Of a DNA stretch of 64,000 bases, positions 44,433 through 54,570 are shown in pieces. The notes under the pieces were generated by a model. It worked only from the letters and a program-made list of their open reading frames with translations. It ran no database searches and was not told the DNA's origin. This stretch comes from Maritalea porphyrae (GTDB taxonomy: Bacteria; Pseudomonadota; Alphaproteobacteria; Rhizobiales; Devosiaceae). Numbering within the stretch: the stretch's first letter is position 1; every line of letters begins with the position of its first letter. The stretch spans positions 434,001 to 498,000 of the forward strand of contig NZ_JAPWGX010000003.1 in assembly GCF_027213965.1 (NCBI RefSeq). The letters run 5' to 3'. The position numbers and the translations under genes were made by a program.

Positions 44433-45505
44433 AGTGAAAGCTCACCCGAGTAAACAACCGCTTCGCCATCCCGATCAATCAGTTCACCAAGAACAAGTGG
44501 TTCTTCACCTGCTGATTTAAGCTCTGCGATCAGCGTGTCTTTTTCGTTTGCGCTTGCTACCATGACCATGCCTACACCACAGTTAAAGGTGCGCATCATC
44601 TCGTCAGTCGCGACACCGCCTTGTTCAGCCAGCCAACGAAAGACCGGAGGAGCGACAATTGCTGAGCGATCAATTGATGCTGCAAGCGTATCAGGCAAGA
44701 CGCGTGGGATGTTTTCCGTAAAACCACCACCTGTGATGTGGGCAAGGGCTTTGATTTTTACCCCGTTTTTCAGCGCTGCTAATATCTGGCGCACATAGAT
44801 GCGCGTAGGGCGCAATAATGCTTGACCAAGGGTCACGCCATCTTCAAATGGGGCAGGTGCGTCCCACGCCAAACCGGACAGCTCAACGATTTTGCGCACC
44901 AGCGAATAGCCGTTTGAATGAACGCCCGAAGAGCGGAGGCCGATAATCACGTCGCCTGCTGTAAGATCATTGGTTGGCAACATGTGGCCGCGTTCCGCCG
45001 CACCAACGCAAAAGCCAGCAAGGTCGTAATCGCCTTCTTTGTACATGCCCGGCATTTCTGCGGTTTCGCCACCAATTAACGCGCAATTGGCGTCGCGGCA
45101 GCCAGCGGCGATGCCTTCAACAACGGCAACAGCCACATCATTTTCAAGCTTGCCGGTTGCATAATAGTCAAGAAAGAATAGTGGTTCCGCACCTTGCACA
45201 ATGAGGTCGTTTACGCACATGGCCACCAAATCGATGCCGACGGTATCATGCACACCGCTATCGATCGCGATTTTCAGCTTTGTGCCCACGCCATCATTTG
45301 CTGCAACAAGAATTGGGTCCGTAAAGCCTGCGGCCTTAAGATCAAACAACCCGCCGAATCCGCCAATCTCTGTGTCAGAGCCGGGACGTTTTGTTGATTT
45401 TACTGCTGGTTTGATGCGTTCAACTAATTCGTTGCCAGCGTCGATATCCACGCCTGCGTCACGATATGACAGTGAGTTGGTTTTTTTTGGTGTTTTGTCT
45501 GGCAT
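44429..45505 (-). CDS. purM: phosphoribosylformylglycinamidine cyclo-ligase
   Basis: PurM closes the imidazole ring to give AIR. The 358-residue protein shows the ATP-binding [14 protein letters not shown] and [24 protein letters not shown] stretches, then [11 protein letters not shown] near 140 and [16 protein letters not shown] near 245. I take the ATG at 45505; the frame is open to 45517. The order purM-purN is usual. It diverges from the AI-2E permease gene across about 150 bases. Confidence 0.95.
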   Translation of the reverse strand: MPDKTPKKTNSLSYRDAGVDIDAGNELVERIKPAVKSTKRPGSDTEIGGFGGLFDLKAAGFTDPILVAANDGVGTKLKIAIDSGVHDTVGIDLVAMCVNDLIVQGAEPLFFLDYYATGKLENDVAVAVVEGIAAGCRDANCALIGGETAEMPGMYKEGDYDLAGFCVGAAERGHMLPTNDLTAGDVIIGLRSSGVHSNGYSLVRKIVELSGLAWDAPAPFEDGVTLGQALLRPTRIYVRQILAALKNGVKIKALAHITGGGFTENIPRVLPDTLAASIDRSAIVAPPVFRWLAEQGGVATDEMMRTFNCGVGMVMVASANEKDTLIAELKSAGEEPLVLGELIDRDGEAVVYSGELSL

Positions 45506-45655
45506 TTTGTGCCCCAATCCCTATTTTTAGGCATGTTCGCGCTGTTAGGCGAAAATGTTGATGCGATCAGCCATATCTGGTTGAATAAGCGCATTCAAAA
45601 CGATATCAGCGCTGATAAAGGTTTGAGCACATTCACGCAAGAGGCGGAGCCCTAT

Positions 45656-46789
45656 ATGACACTGCAAAATCAGATAAAAGCGTGGGTTGTTATGCTCGCC
45701 GTGTTCATTTTGTTCATGTGGGTGTTCCGCGGCATCCTTTTGCCGTTCATTGCGGGTATGATTTTGGCTTATTTGCTGGATCCTGTTGCGGATCTTTTGG
45801 AAAAGATCAAATTCTCTCGTTTTTGGGCGACCTTGACCATTCTGGTTGTTGCTGTTGCTGTGTTTATTGGGCTGTTTTTGTTCATTGTTCCACCGTTGAT
45901 CAACCAACTGGTGGGTCTCGTGGCGCGGTTGCCGGACTATATTTCGCAGTTGCAAGTTTTTGCGACCGAATATGGCAATAAATATGCGCCCACGATTGTC
46001 GAGAGGTTAGGTGAGGAGCGCGCTGCGGAATTCCAAAAATGGCTCAATCAACTCCTAAACCAAGGAGTTGGCGTAATGGTCGATGTCTCGACAAAAGTTG
46101 CGCAAAGCGGTTTGACGATGCTCAACGCCCTTGGACTGATGATTGTGACGCCGGTTGTGGCCTTTTATTTGCTGCTTGATTGGGACCAGATGGTCAAGCG
46201 GATTGATGAGCTTTTGCCGCGGGCCCACCGAAAAGAGATTCAATACGTCTTTAGTGAAATCGATGTCGCAATGGCTGGTTTTGTGCGCGGGCAGAGTTCT
46301 GTGGTCATGATTTTGGCCGCGTTTTATGCCACCGCACTGACCTTGGTTGACCTAAACTTTGGACTGGCCATCGGTTTGGCCGCTGGCTTTTTTAGCTTTA
46401 TCCCATATGTAGGGTTTTTGGTTGGCTTTGTGCTCTCTATTGGCGTGGCCATTGTGCAATTCTGGCCGGACTGGTTCATGGTCGGTGTCGTGTTCGGCAT
46501 TTTCATGGTTGGGCAATTTATCGAGGGCAATATTCTTTACCCCAAATTGGTGGGCCGCTCTATTGGCGTGCACGCGGTCTGGCTCATGTTTGCATTGTTC
46601 GCCTTTGCACTCCTATTTGGCGCCGTTGGTGTGCTGCTTGCAGTTCCTATGGCCGCTATCGCCGGTGTGCTTGGTCGATATGCGGTTAAAAAGTATCTTG
46701 AAAGCCCTCTATATGAGCCGTCCAACACATCAGGCACGGCTGTGGCAGATTTGCCAAAAGCTGATATTGCAGAAAGCGCAAAACAATAG
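45656..46789 (+). CDS. AI-2E/PerM-family membrane permease
   Basis: The 377-residue protein has about seven to eight membrane segments in the PerM/AI-2E-transport pattern: a pair at the start (VVMLAVFILFMWVFRGILLPF), a soluble middle part (about 95-160), and the conserved GLAAGFFSFIPYVGFLVGFVL and IEGNILYPKLVGRSIGVHAVW stretches. The transported substrate is uncertain. I choose the ATG at 45656, with GGAG upstream, over a frame open from 45509. hdaA starts four bases after it, an order conserved in alphaproteobacteria. Confidence 0.88.
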   Translation: MTLQNQIKAWVVMLAVFILFMWVFRGILLPFIAGMILAYLLDPVADLLEKIKFSRFWATLTILVVAVAVFIGLFLFIVPPLINQLVGLVARLPDYISQLQVFATEYGNKYAPTIVERLGEERAAEFQKWLNQLLNQGVGVMVDVSTKVAQSGLTMLNALGLMIVTPVVAFYLLLDWDQMVKRIDELLPRAHRKEIQYVFSEIDVAMAGFVRGQSSVVMILAAFYATALTLVDLNFGLAIGLAAGFFSFIPYVGFLVGFVLSIGVAIVQFWPDWFMVGVVFGIFMVGQFIEGNILYPKLVGRSIGVHAVWLMFALFAFALLFGAVGVLLAVPMAAIAGVLGRYAVKKYLESPLYEPSNTSGTAVADLPKADIAESAKQ

Positions 46790-46792
46790 CGC

Positions 46793-47476
46793 ATGAAAAA
46801 CGATAAGACTGAGACCAAACAGGGCCAGCAATTGGTGTTGGATTTGCCGGTTGAGACCGCAATGGGCGAAGCTGACTTTGTTGTTGGAGCTGGCAACAAA
46901 AATGCCTACGACCACTTCTTGGTTGCCAACGAGTGGCCCGCACAGGTGAGCGTTTTGTTTGGTCCACCTAAATCGGGCAAAACCCATTTGGCAGGTATTT
47001 GGGCCAAACACATGGGCGCCTTGAGCATTGAAAAAAATGATAAATGGCCTGACTATTTAGAGTCAGATTTATTGGTGGAACACGCTGACTTGCTTTGGAT
47101 GGGCGAAACTGCGCTTTTCAACTTGTTGAACCAGGCCATGCGAAGTGAGTTTCGAGTGGTGTTAACCGCATCTCTGCACCCTAATGAGTGGGCTTTGCAA
47201 ACCAATGACGTGCGCTCCCGGCTGCGCTTGGCACATTCTGTGGAAATTGCGGCGCTAGACGATGCGCATTTGATGCATCTTTTTGTAAAGCTATTTGATG
47301 ACCGTCAAGTGCAGGTCGAACCGTCACTGATAAGCTATATTTTGCCCCGTATGGAGCGTTCACCCGCGCAAGTTGTTGCGCTTGTGGAGAAGATGGATGA
47401 GTTGGCCCTTTCGCGCGGTAAAGCCATAACTAAGCGTGTGGCGGCAGAGGCGTTGGAAGAAATGGCGCGCGACTGA
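46793..47476 (+). CDS. hdaA: DnaA regulatory inactivator HdaA
   Basis: HdaA binds the replication clamp and stimulates DnaA-ATP hydrolysis to prevent re-initiation. The 227-residue protein has a clamp-binding peptide near the N-terminus (QQLVLDLP, residues 12-19) and a DnaA-like AAA+ fold with a modified Walker A (GPPKSGKTHL near 62), then RLRLAHSVEIAALDDAHL and the sensor II-type region. Its start is four bases after the permease gene; ppk follows after 82 bases, as in related genomes. Confidence 0.9.
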   Translation: MKNDKTETKQGQQLVLDLPVETAMGEADFVVGAGNKNAYDHFLVANEWPAQVSVLFGPPKSGKTHLAGIWAKHMGALSIEKNDKWPDYLESDLLVEHADLLWMGETALFNLLNQAMRSEFRVVLTASLHPNEWALQTNDVRSRLRLAHSVEIAALDDAHLMHLFVKLFDDRQVQVEPSLISYILPRMERSPAQVVALVEKMDELALSRGKAITKRVAAEALEEMARD

Positions 47477-47558
47477 GCATCTGCTGCGTCCGCGTGTAAC
47501 GCAATTGCCATATTTCATGGCTAAGGTGCTGGGATATTAGAGAATTTGAGCGCAGAAT

Positions 47559-49751
47559 ATGCGTCAACTGAAAGCAAAGAAAATGGACACTGTTGGACCT
47601 GAAGACTTCGCACCAGAAATCGACGCCCTTTGGCAGAGCCCGGCGCGCTTTGTGAACAGAGAGGTCTCTTGGTTGCAGTTCAACATGCGGGTATTGGAAG
47701 AGGCTGGGAATTTGGCCCATCCTTTGCTCGAGCGTTTGAGATTCGTGTCCATTTCCGCGAGCAACCTTGATGAATTCTTCATGGTGCGTGTGGCTGGCCT
47801 GAAAGGGCAGCTAAGGGCGGGTGTGACGCGTTTGAGCGCTGATGGTATGTCGCCTGCCGAACAACTGGACGAAATTGCAGCTCTTGCTCAGCATTTGCAC
47901 TTGGAACAACAGGACAATTGGCAAGAAATTCGCGAGGCATTGGAAAAGAATGATGTTGTTCTGCACGATGCAGAGGAGCTCTCCGATGAACAATTGGTCT
48001 ATTTGGAACAGCTTTTCAAAGACGAGATTTTTCCAGTGCTTACGCCTATGGCGGTGGACCCAGCGCATCCGTTTCCATTTATTCCTAATCTTGGTTTTTC
48101 TTTGGCGTTTGAGCTTAAGCGCCCGGATGAAGATGACACGTTGACCGCGCTTGTTCGTGTGCCGAACAATGTGGAGAGATTTGTGTTTTTGCCCGACGAG
48201 TTGACCAAGGGCAAACGTATTGAAATGGTCACCATTGAAACGCTGATCAATTTGTTTTTTGAAGGCATGTTCCCGGGGCATGAGGTTGTAGGTGCCGGTG
48301 CATTTCGGGTTATTCGCGACAGCGAAATGGAGATTGATGACGAAGCGGCTGACTTGGTGGTGGAGTTTGAATCCGCATTGCGTCAACGGCGCCGTGGGCA
48401 AGTGATCCGGCTAGAGATTGATAGATCTATGCCGCGCAAATTGCGCAAGCGGATCGCCGATGAATTGCACGTGGGCCAAGAAGATACATTTGAGGTTGAG
48501 GGCTTTTTGGCTCTTTCGGATGCATCGAGCATTTGTAGCGTTGATCGTTCGGATTTGAAGTTCAAGCCGTTCAATGCGCGATTCCCAGAACGTGTTCGTG
48601 ACCATCAGGGTGATTGTTTTGCGGCAATCAAACAAAAAGACATAGTTGTTCACCACCCTTATGAAAGCTTTGATATTGTTGCTCAATTTCTGATGCAAGC
48701 GGCAAGCGATCCGGACGTTGTGGCGATCAAGCAGACACTTTATCGCACGTCTAATGACTCGCCAATTGTTAAAGCGCTTATTCAGGCTGCGGAAGCGGGT
48801 AAATCCGTTACGGCGTTAGTGGAGCTAAAGGCGCGTTTTGATGAAGAGGCGAACATCCGCTGGGCGCGCGATTTGGAGCGCGCCGGCGTGCAAGTGGTAT
48901 TTGGTTTTATTGAGTGGAAGACCCACGCAAAACTGAGCCAAGTGGTGCGCCGCGAGAAAAAAGGGAAATTGGTTTCCTATTGCCATATTGGTACTGGCAA
49001 CTACCACCCGATTACCGCCAAGATTTACACTGACCTGAGTTACTTCACCACGAACCCATCAATCACGCGGGATGTGGCACGGGTGTTCAATTATATTACT
49101 GGATACGCACGGCCTACAGCACTTGAGTGCATTTCGGTTTCGCCGATGGCGCTGCGCAGTACTCTGCTGCAACATATTGATAAAGAAATTGAACACGCCG
49201 AAGCCGGGGAGCCTGCGAGTATTTGGTTTAAGATGAACTCTTTGGTCGATCCAAAGGTTATTGATGCGCTTTATCGTGCCTCTCAGGCTGGCGTGCAGGT
49301 TGATCTGGTGGTGCGTGGCATTTGCTGTTTGCGCCCCGGCATTCCAGGTTTTTCGGACAATATTCGGGTGAAGAGCATTGTTGGGCGCTTTTTAGAACAC
49401 TCAAGGATTTTCTGTTTTGGGCAGGGGCACGAAATGCCTTCGCGCAAGGCTGCGGTCTATATTTCTTCCGCTGACCTGATGCCACGAAATCTTGATGGGC
49501 GCGTGGAGGTTTTGGTGCCTTTGTTCAATAAGACCGTTCAAAAACAGGTGCTTGATCGGATCATGGTGGCGAACATAAATGATAATCAGCAAAGCTGGGA
49601 GGTGCTTCCCGATGGCACTTCGCGGCGAATCGAGCCACAAGAAGGGGAGGTCGTGTTTAATGCGCAAGATTATTTTATGACCAACCCAAGCATGTCTGGC
49701 CGCGGTAGTGCTTCGGCAAGCGAGGGGCTTGTTGAAGAGGATGAGGATTGA
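47559..49751 (+). CDS. ppk: polyphosphate kinase 1
   Basis: Ppk1 makes polyphosphate from ATP. The 730-residue protein has the N, head and two catalytic C domains; [13 protein letters not shown] lies near 35, HPYESFD near 370, the phospho-histidine segment [10 protein letters not shown] near 455 and HIGTGNYHP near 475. I use the ATG at 47559; another lies at 47583. The tail has about 30 acidic and small residues. It overlaps ppx by four bases (TTGA). Confidence 0.95.
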   Translation: MRQLKAKKMDTVGPEDFAPEIDALWQSPARFVNREVSWLQFNMRVLEEAGNLAHPLLERLRFVSISASNLDEFFMVRVAGLKGQLRAGVTRLSADGMSPAEQLDEIAALAQHLHLEQQDNWQEIREALEKNDVVLHDAEELSDEQLVYLEQLFKDEIFPVLTPMAVDPAHPFPFIPNLGFSLAFELKRPDEDDTLTALVRVPNNVERFVFLPDELTKGKRIEMVTIETLINLFFEGMFPGHEVVGAGAFRVIRDSEMEIDDEAADLVVEFESALRQRRRGQVIRLEIDRSMPRKLRKRIADELHVGQEDTFEVEGFLALSDASSICSVDRSDLKFKPFNARFPERVRDHQGDCFAAIKQKDIVVHHPYESFDIVAQFLMQAASDPDVVAIKQTLYRTSNDSPIVKALIQAAEAGKSVTALVELKARFDEEANIRWARDLERAGVQVVFGFIEWKTHAKLSQVVRREKKGKLVSYCHIGTGNYHPITAKIYTDLSYFTTNPSITRDVARVFNYITGYARPTALECISVSPMALRSTLLQHIDKEIEHAEAGEPASIWFKMNSLVDPKVIDALYRASQAGVQVDLVVRGICCLRPGIPGFSDNIRVKSIVGRFLEHSRIFCFGQGHEMPSRKAAVYISSADLMPRNLDGRVEVLVPLFNKTVQKQVLDRIMVANINDNQQSWEVLPDGTSRRIEPQEGEVVFNAQDYFMTNPSMSGRGSASASEGLVEEDED

Positions 49752-50872
49752 TCCGTTCATTTGTTAAGTCACTAAAATCACCAACTGCCCAGGGTCGCAT
49801 TAGCGAAGGGCAGCCAATTGCAGTGCTTGATATTGGGTCGAACTCCGTTCGTTTGGTCATTTATGAACGTCATATCCGCGCTCTCACGCCAATCTATAAT
49901 GAAAAAGTTGCGTGCGGGTTGGGTCGGGGTGTCGGGCAAACTGGTGCGTTGGCCGAAGAGAGCGTTGAGCGTGCTTTGATCGCCATGCGGCGCTTTGCAC
50001 TTGTGTGTCAGCTCACCAAAGTTGGCGATTTGCACATTTTAGCGACAGCTGCCACGCGCGACGCCAGCAATGGCGCGATGTTTATTGCTGGTGTTGAAGA
50101 GATAATGAACACCAACGTACGCATCCTTACAGGTGAGGAAGAGGCCTATTTTGCGGCGCTTGGTACGATCGCGGGCATGCCGCAACAGCAAGGCATGTTG
50201 GGCGATTTTGGTGGCGGCAGCCTTGAATTGGCGATCTTGGATGGTGTGTTGCCCGGAGATGGGGAAACCCATCCCTTGGGGGCTATTCGGCTGCAAGATG
50301 ATAGCGAACGCAGCGCCAGCAAAGCATATAAGATTGCCCGTAAAACGCTAGCGAGTTCCCCAATAATGGAACGGGTTCAGCATTCAGAGTTTGTGGCTAT
50401 TGGCGGCACATGGCGGGCCTTGGCAAAAGTTCACCAGATCCAGACTGCATATCCCCTATCGATGGTGCAGGGCTATCGCGTTGATGCTGATAAAATGATC
50501 GACATGTGCAGCCAAATCATTGAACTGGCGGATAAGGGCGAGTGGCCCGAAGCGGCACAACGGCTTTCCAGTAATCGCAAGGACTTGCTCAGCTTTGGCG
50601 CCGCCGCATTAAACGCGGTGCTGGAAGTTGGCAAGTTTAAGACAGTCAAATTCTCAGCGCTCGGCGTGCGCGAAGGTTATTTGTTCGGTCAACTAGATAG
50701 CGCTGAACAAGAAGTCGATCCGCTTTTACAAGCGTGCGAAGAGTTGTCAATTTTGCGGTCTCGCTCGCCGTCTCATGCGCATGAGCTGATTGAATTCACA
50801 AATCGGTTTGTTGCCGCAATGAACTATGATGAAAATCAGGTGTTGCAACAGTTGCGTTATGCTGCGTGCTAA
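49748..50872 (+). CDS. ppx: exopolyphosphatase, N-terminal three quarters (ppx interrupted by an in-frame TAA)
   Basis: The product belongs to the Ppx/GppA family, which removes phosphate from polyphosphate ends. It has [16 protein letters not shown] near residue 25 and [12 protein letters not shown] near 155 of the actin-like fold. It starts with TTG (49748) overlapping the ppk stop, with GAGGA upstream. Translation should stop at TAA 50870-50872 after 374 residues, but the next codon continues, in the same frame, into 139 further residues of the same family. The combined 514 codons give the normal alphaproteobacterial length. The break could be a real nonsense mutation, a sequencing error or a read-through site. 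Confidence 0.88.
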   Translation: MIRSFVKSLKSPTAQGRISEGQPIAVLDIGSNSVRLVIYERHIRALTPIYNEKVACGLGRGVGQTGALAEESVERALIAMRRFALVCQLTKVGDLHILATAATRDASNGAMFIAGVEEIMNTNVRILTGEEEAYFAALGTIAGMPQQQGMLGDFGGGSLELAILDGVLPGDGETHPLGAIRLQDDSERSASKAYKIARKTLASSPIMERVQHSEFVAIGGTWRALAKVHQIQTAYPLSMVQGYRVDADKMIDMCSQIIELADKGEWPEAAQRLSSNRKDLLSFGAAALNAVLEVGKFKTVKFSALGVREGYLFGQLDSAEQEVDPLLQACEELSILRSRSPSHAHELIEFTNRFVAAMNYDENQVLQQLRYAAC

Positions 50873-51292
50873 TTGTCAGACATTTCGTGGCGCGGGCACC
50901 CCGACTATCGAGGTGTGCAGGCTGTTGATGCAGTAGCTTACGGTTCATTTGTAGGGATTGACCACACAGGGCGGGCCCATTTGGCGCGGTGTTTAGCAGT
51001 GCGATATTTAGGACTTAAGCGTAAGCACCTTGATAATGATGATCTATTTGAAATGTGCTCGCAAAAATCTGCCCGTCATGCAGACACGTTGGGGGCGCTC
51101 TTTCGTGTCGCTTATTTGTTGTCCGCTGCTATGCCCAACGTGCTGCCACTTGTTGAATGGGAGCGCGTTGGGGACAAGCTGCAACTACTTTTGCCAGCGG
51201 GCTATGAAGTGTTAGCCGCTGAGAAAATGCTGAGGCGTTTAAACCAATTGGCAGCGTTTCTTGAACTAGAAGCTGAAGTGATCGTGCGTTAG
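50873..51292 (+). CDS. ppx: C-terminal part of exopolyphosphatase, separated by one stop codon
   Basis: The frame is the direct continuation of ppx: the sentence LRYAAC-stop-LSDISWRGHPDYRG reads through the family's usual CLLSDIGWRAHPDYRG segment, and the HD-like helical tail follows (ADTLGALFRVAYLLSAAMPNVLP). The stop takes the place of a leucine codon (TTA to TAA would be one change). The first codon after the stop is TTG and could in principle restart translation, but no ribosome-binding site precedes it. The real product is either nothing, a separate tail protein, or a read-through extension. It ends tail-to-tail with rnd. Confidence 0.7.
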   Translation: MSDISWRGHPDYRGVQAVDAVAYGSFVGIDHTGRAHLARCLAVRYLGLKRKHLDNDDLFEMCSQKSARHADTLGALFRVAYLLSAAMPNVLPLVEWERVGDKLQLLLPAGYEVLAAEKMLRRLNQLAAFLELEAEVIVR

Positions 51293-52456
51293 CTATTCAG
51301 CCTGTACATCAACTTCAATTGGCACAATGCCATCGGGTGTTGCGCCCAGAGCCATTTTTCCATTTTTGATCGATAAGGCAAGATCTCCAAACACGTCGCG
51401 CCGCCAGCCTGCCAACGCGGGGACTAAAGCGTTGTCGTCTAAAACAATTTGATCGATATCGTCGCTCGAGGCGATAATGCGTGGGGCCACCCCTTGGTTT
51501 TCGCTGACCGCCTTAAGCAAAACGCGCAGCAGATCGCCGATTGCCCCTTTGGGCGACGGGCCATTAGGCTTGCGCGGCACTTTGGGCAAGTCATCTTTGT
51601 CAATTGCTTGAACGCGCGTTACTATTTTGATGATTTCTTCCGCTGATGATGACCGGCCAAATCCTTTTGAAAAGGAGCGTAGGCGGTCAAATGCTTTGGC
51701 CGAGTTCGGTTGTTGTTGCGCTAACTCGTAAATGGCATCGTCTTTGACCACGCGGCCGCGCGGTACATCTTGTTGTTGCGCTTTGCGTTCGCGCCATGCG
51801 GCTAGTTCAATCATCATGGCCAAATCGCGTGGCCGATTGACTTTCATTTTCAATCTTTTCCACGCTTCCTCGGGCTTCACGAGATAGTTCTCTTTGTCCA
51901 TCAAAGCGTTAAGTTCTGCTTCAATCCACGGGCGGCGGTCTTTTTCTTCGAGCAAATTGGCTATGTGCAAGTAGCAATCGCGCAAGTGAGTGACGTCACC
52001 AATGGCATAGGTGAGTTGCTTGTCGGTGAGGGGGCGGTGGGACCAATTGGTAAAGCGCGAACTTTTGTCGACTTGTGTGCCCGTAATCTGGCGGACCAAA
52101 TTATCATATGAAATACTGTCGCCAAAACTACACACCGCAGCTGCCACTTGCGTGTCAAACACGGGTTGGGGCGCTTTGCCGGACAATTTGACGAAAATCT
52201 CAATGTCCTGTTTGGCCGCATGGAACACTTTGACAACCGAAGTGTCTTGGAACAATTCAAACATTGGCGACAGGTCGATACCCTCAACCATTGGGTCAAC
52301 GATGACGGCCTCTTCGGGCGTGGCCATTTGCACAAGGCACAGAATTGGCCAGTAAGTGGTTTCACGTAGGAATTCGGTGTCGACTGTTACAAAATCAAAG
52401 TTTTTTGCTGCGTCGCAAAATTCGGCCAAGTCCGTTGTGGACGTGATGATTTTCAT
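51293..52456 (-). CDS. rnd: ribonuclease D
   Basis: RNase D trims tRNA 3' ends. The 387-residue protein has the DEDDy exonuclease motifs: FVTVDTEFLRET near 22, HAAKQDIEIF near 80 and YAIGDVTHL near 150. HRDC-like helical domains occupy about 205-380. The ATG at 52456 is normal. Its stop abuts the stop of the ppx tail, and it diverges from aspS. Confidence 0.93.
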   Translation of the reverse strand: MKIITSTTDLAEFCDAAKNFDFVTVDTEFLRETTYWPILCLVQMATPEEAVIVDPMVEGIDLSPMFELFQDTSVVKVFHAAKQDIEIFVKLSGKAPQPVFDTQVAAAVCSFGDSISYDNLVRQITGTQVDKSSRFTNWSHRPLTDKQLTYAIGDVTHLRDCYLHIANLLEEKDRRPWIEAELNALMDKENYLVKPEEAWKRLKMKVNRPRDLAMMIELAAWRERKAQQQDVPRGRVVKDDAIYELAQQQPNSAKAFDRLRSFSKGFGRSSSAEEIIKIVTRVQAIDKDDLPKVPRKPNGPSPKGAIGDLLRVLLKAVSENQGVAPRIIASSDDIDQIVLDDNALVPALAGWRRDVFGDLALSIKNGKMALGATPDGIVPIEVDVQAE

Positions 52457-52673
52457 ATTGTTCTTTTTATCCGGTTGCGCGTTTGAAACGGCGTCGTTTT
52501 TGGTTTATTGGTTGCGGGCTAGTGTGCGGTTTTTCATCAAACTTGCAACCCTTGATATGTGTGAAGTGGCCTCGTTGCTCAGGTTCTTGGGTTCATATGC
52601 TTGACAAACGGCGCGCATCATGCGCTTTTCCGCGCAAAATTTCCCAAACGGATTACCGGGATTGGTATTGAAA

Positions 52674-54446
52674 ATGCATCGCTATCGTAGCCATACTTGT
52701 GCTGACTTACGCAAAACTCATGTGGGTGAAACTGTTCGCCTTTCAGGTTGGGTCCACCGTGTTCGAGATCATGGCGGACTTCTGTTTATTGATCTGCGCG
52801 ACCACTACGGGATCACCCAGTGCGTCGTTGATCCTGATTCTAATGCTTTCGGCTTGGCCGAGACCTTGCGCTCTGAATTTGTTGTGCGAATTGACGGCGA
52901 AGTAAAAGACCGCGCCGAAGGCACTGCAAACGCTGACTTGCCAACTGGCGATGTTGAGATTTTCATCCGCGAGATTGAAGTTCTTGGCGCGGCCAAAGAA
53001 CTGCCGATGCCTGTGTTTGGTGAGCAAGAATACCCTGAAGATATCCGTCTCACCAACCGCTTCCTAGATCTGCGTCGTGAACGCATTCACAACAACATCG
53101 TGATGCGCTCAAAGATTATTGCGCATTTGCGCAAAACCATGACTGATCAAGGTTTTACAGAGTATCAAACGCCGATTTTGACGGCTTCAAGCCCAGAAGG
53201 CGCGCGTGATTTCTTGGTTCCATCACGTATGCATCCGGGTAAATTCTACGCGCTGCCGCAAGCGCCTCAGCAGTTCAAGCAATTGTTGATGATCTCTGGT
53301 TTTGACCGTTATTTCCAAATCGCTCCATGTTTCCGCGATGAAGATGCACGTGCTGATCGCTCACCGGGTGAATTCTATCAGCTCGATATTGAGATGAGCT
53401 TTGTGGAACAAGAAGACGTGTTCCAAGCGATTGAGCCTGTGTTGCGCGGTGTGTTTGAAGAGTTTGGTAAGGGCAAGCCTGTCACCCAAACCTTCCCACG
53501 TATTCCCTATGCAGAATCTATGCGTAAATACGGCAACGACAAGCCTGACCTGCGCAACCCGATTGAGATGCAAGCGGTAACTGAACATTTTGCCGGTTCT
53601 GGTTTTGGCGTTTTTGCCAACCAAATCGCAAATGATCCAAAGGTTGAAGTTTGGGCTATCCCGGCGCCAACCGGCGGTTCACGCGCATTCTGTGACCGGA
53701 TGAACAAATGGGCACAGCATGAGGGGCAGCCTGGCCTTGGCTACATTTTCTTCCGCGACGGTGAAGGTGCAGGCCCTGTTGCGAAGAATGTGGGACCAGA
53801 ACGCACCGCTGCGATCCGTGATCAGCTTGGCTTGAAAGACGGCGATGCTGTTTTCTTCACCTGTGGTCTTCCGTCCAAGTTTGTTAGCTTTGCAGGCGCT
53901 GCCCGCACAAAAGTTGGTACCGATCTCAAGCTGATTGACGAAGATCGTTTCGACCTTTGCTGGATTGTTGACTTCCCGATGTTTGAGTGGAATGAAGAAG
54001 AGAAACGCATTGATTTCTCACACAACCCATTCTCTATGCCCCAAGGTGGTCTGGAAGCTTTGGAGAACCAAGATCCGCTGACCATCAACGCTTACCAGTA
54101 CGATATTGTTTGTAATGGTTTTGAATTGAGTTCAGGTGCGATCCGGAATCACCGCCCAGAAATCATGAAGAAAGCATTCGATATGGCTGGTTATGATGAG
54201 GCGATCTTGTACGAAAAATTCGGTGGCATGTTGCGGGCGATGGAATATGGCGCTCCTCCACACGGTGGCATTGCACCAGGCATCGACAGAATCGTTATGT
54301 TGCTTTGTGGCGAAGAAAACCTTCGTGAAGTGACGGCATTCCCAATGAATCAGCAGGCCGAAGATTTGTTGATGGGCGCACCGTCTGATGTTTCCGCACG
54401 CCAGTTGCGGGAACTGAATATTCGCTTGAACCTGCCCAAAGCCTAA
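52674..54446 (+). CDS. aspS: aspartyl-tRNA synthetase
   Basis: This class II synthetase of 590 residues has an N-terminal OB-fold, the motif 2 region ([24 protein letters not shown]) near 225, the bacterial GAD insertion and motif 3 ([14 protein letters not shown]) near 530. I take the ATG at 52674, with the frame open from 52620. Because a full GatCAB is encoded nearby, the enzyme may also charge tRNA-Asn; no asparaginyl- or glutaminyl-tRNA synthetase is visible in the window. Confidence 0.95.
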   Translation: MHRYRSHTCADLRKTHVGETVRLSGWVHRVRDHGGLLFIDLRDHYGITQCVVDPDSNAFGLAETLRSEFVVRIDGEVKDRAEGTANADLPTGDVEIFIREIEVLGAAKELPMPVFGEQEYPEDIRLTNRFLDLRRERIHNNIVMRSKIIAHLRKTMTDQGFTEYQTPILTASSPEGARDFLVPSRMHPGKFYALPQAPQQFKQLLMISGFDRYFQIAPCFRDEDARADRSPGEFYQLDIEMSFVEQEDVFQAIEPVLRGVFEEFGKGKPVTQTFPRIPYAESMRKYGNDKPDLRNPIEMQAVTEHFAGSGFGVFANQIANDPKVEVWAIPAPTGGSRAFCDRMNKWAQHEGQPGLGYIFFRDGEGAGPVAKNVGPERTAAIRDQLGLKDGDAVFFTCGLPSKFVSFAGAARTKVGTDLKLIDEDRFDLCWIVDFPMFEWNEEEKRIDFSHNPFSMPQGGLEALENQDPLTINAYQYDIVCNGFELSSGAIRNHRPEIMKKAFDMAGYDEAILYEKFGGMLRAMEYGAPPHGGIAPGIDRIVMLLCGEENLREVTAFPMNQQAEDLLMGAPSDVSARQLRELNIRLNLPKA

Positions 54447-54475
54447 TCGGCTTTAACTTATTGATTTTATTGAGG

Positions 54476-54507
54476 TGGCGGCGCTGTGAGTGATCACAGC
54501 GCCGCCA
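54476..54507 (+). terminator. strong stem-loop after aspS
   Basis: A 14-bp perfect stem, TGGCGGCGCTGTGA with TCACAGCGCCGCCA, has a 4-base loop and lies 30 bases after the aspS stop. It is followed by only TTT, so it may be a terminator with a weak U-run. Confidence 0.65.
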
Positions 54508-54512
54508 TTTGG

Positions 54513-54527
54513 TTAATTCGGTGTTAA
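54513..54527. promoter_or_regulatory. exact CtrA-type box TTAA-N7-TTAA
   Basis: TTAA at 54513 and TTAA at 54524 are spaced by exactly seven bases, the full consensus of the cell-cycle regulator CtrA. The box lies 43 bases before the start of the EAL-domain gene and after the aspS terminator. An imperfect inverted repeat (AGTTGA at 54532, TCAACT at 54555) follows it. Confidence 0.6.
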
Positions 54528-54570
54528 TCCTAGTTGAGTACAAGCTAAGTGTAGTCAACTCGTATGTTGC

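Noticed and set aside
45509-45655. Longer N-terminus for the AI-2E-type permease
   Set aside because: The extra 49 residues are not hydrophobic and run into the purM promoter area; the ATG at 45656 has a good GGAG and begins the usual first membrane segment.
50873-51292. An independent gene after ppx
   Set aside because: The frame is the exact continuation of ppx after one stop codon, with family residues on both sides and no ribosome-binding site, so a broken or read-through ppx is the better reading.
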